Source of the DNA: JBBDXS01 sp964418365
Lineage (GTDB): Bacteria > Chloroflexota > Dehalococcoidia > DSTF01 > RBG-16-68-14
Direction: 5' to 3'
Length of the DNA: 13,787 bases
NCBI GenBank assembly: GCA_964418365.1
Contig: CAYQLM010000081.1
Span: forward strand, 1-13,787
The notes beneath the pieces are model-generated. The model saw nothing but the letters and a program-made list of their open reading frames with translations, did not search any database and was not told where the DNA came from. The position numbers and the translations under genes were made by a program. Of this stretch, positions 13,217 to 13,787 are shown piece after piece; position 1 is the first letter of the stretch; the number at the start of each line of letters is the position of its first letter.

Positions 13217-13787
13217 ATGGTCGCTGTCGCCCTCCGACCCATTACCGTCCTCCCCGGCATCGCCTGCGAGGCCGATAGCACGCAGACGGTGCCGCTGCGC
13301 GAGGAGCGCTCCTTCGGCTTCTGGCAGCAGGACATCCCGGACGGGTACCGCGACCTCTCGCCCGAGGAGATCGTCGAGCGCATCCGCGTCGCGCGCGCGC
13401 GGCTGGGCACGAAGCTGATCGTGCTCGGCCATCACTACCAGCGCGAGGACGTGATCCAGTTCGCGGACGTCATCGGCGATTCGTTCAAGCTCTCGCAGTG
13501 GGCCGCCGAGCACACGGAGTCGGAGTACATCGTGTTCTGCGGCGTGCACTTCATGGCCGAGGCCGCCGACATCCTGAGCGCGCCGCACCAGAAGGTGATC
13601 CTGCCGAACATGGCGGCCGGCTGCTCGATGGCCGACATGGCCGACCCCCAGGACGTTTACGCCGCATGGCAGGAGTTCGAGGACGCGGGCGTCGCGGACG
13701 AGATCGTGCCGATCACGTACATGAACTCGGCGGCGGCGCTGAAGGCGTTCGTCGGCGAGCACGGCGGCGCGGTGTGCACGTCGAGCA
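13217..13787 (+). CDS. nadA: Quinolinate synthase NadA (C-terminus cut off by window edge)
   Basis: Iron-sulfur enzyme that condenses iminoaspartate (from NadB) with dihydroxyacetone phosphate to give quinolinate in de novo NAD synthesis. The first 190 residues are present: LIVLGHHYQREDVIQFAD at about 67-84, GDSFKLSQ about 87-94, FCGVHFMAEAADIL about 106-119, and AAGCSMADM about 132-140, with the first cluster cysteine. TYMNSAAALKAF and VCTSS follow at the edge. Roughly half the protein is missing on the right. An N-terminal extension of about 50 residues precedes the conserved core, as in longer NadA forms. No Shine-Dalgarno precedes the ATG; an operator lies directly against it, so repression and initiation share the site. 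nadB and nadC may follow beyond the window. Confidence 0.95.
   Translation, partial: MVAVALRPITVLPGIACEADSTQTVPLREERSFGFWQQDIPDGYRDLSPEEIVERIRVARARLGTKLIVLGHHYQREDVIQFADVIGDSFKLSQWAAEHTESEYIVFCGVHFMAEAADILSAPHQKVILPNMAAGCSMADMADPQDVYAAWQEFEDAGVADEIVPITYMNSAAALKAFVGEHGGAVCTSS

Overview
The window is about two-thirds G+C and gene-dense. It has many 4-bp stop/start overlaps (GTGA, ATGA), several GTG starts, and dispersed palindromic repeats of the GTCATCCTGAG type. With the dcd-ribD-ribE-ribBA grouping and an Ada-AlkA fusion beside ogt, this suggests a high-GC environmental bacterium, perhaps of the Chloroflexota. That assignment is an inference from gene content; there is no rRNA in the window to settle it.

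Left third (1-5587): a riboflavin/nucleotide block, mostly on the minus strand. In transcription order it runs dcd (dCTP deaminase), ribD, an APH-fold phosphotransferase and ribE (riboflavin synthase), packed with overlaps or near-zero gaps. A plus-strand alpha/beta hydrolase gene separates these from ribBA, which leaves the left edge unfinished. The ribE start is odd: its first ~38 bp occur twice, with a ~105-bp repeat element between the copies. RibBA, RibD and RibE each carry a substitution at a normally conserved position.

Middle (5588-9429): a single TIR-domain gene of visibly lower G+C lies between dcd and a perfect hairpin terminator. Next comes a minus-strand signalling unit: OmpR/PhoB-type response regulator, HAMP histidine kinase, and a membrane-anchored PepSY protein with acidic repeats. 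Direct repeats of CTTCAT/C at an 11-bp period lie just upstream of the -10 elements of both the regulator gene and the PepSY gene, so I infer one operator serves both.

Right third (9430-13787): a QueD/PTPS-family gene; a palindromic element whose two ends supply the stop codons of the convergent genes on either side; a coupled minus-strand trio (ogt and two small proteins); and, divergent from ogt across a 17-11-17 inverted repeat, an Ada(Zn/AraC)-AlkA fusion. Together these form an alkylation-repair locus. It is followed by a SnoaL/NTF2-like protein, a third repeat element, and the start of nadA. nadA has a TTGACA-N17-TAGATT promoter covered by two copies of the operator ATTAGTGT-N7-ACAC(T/G)AAT.

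The most promising unexplained items are the duplicated ribE start, the tandem nadA operators, the shared two-component operator, the TIR protein with an unrecognised C-terminal domain, and the kinase inside the riboflavin operon. No tRNA, rRNA, CRISPR array, transposase gene or replication origin was seen.
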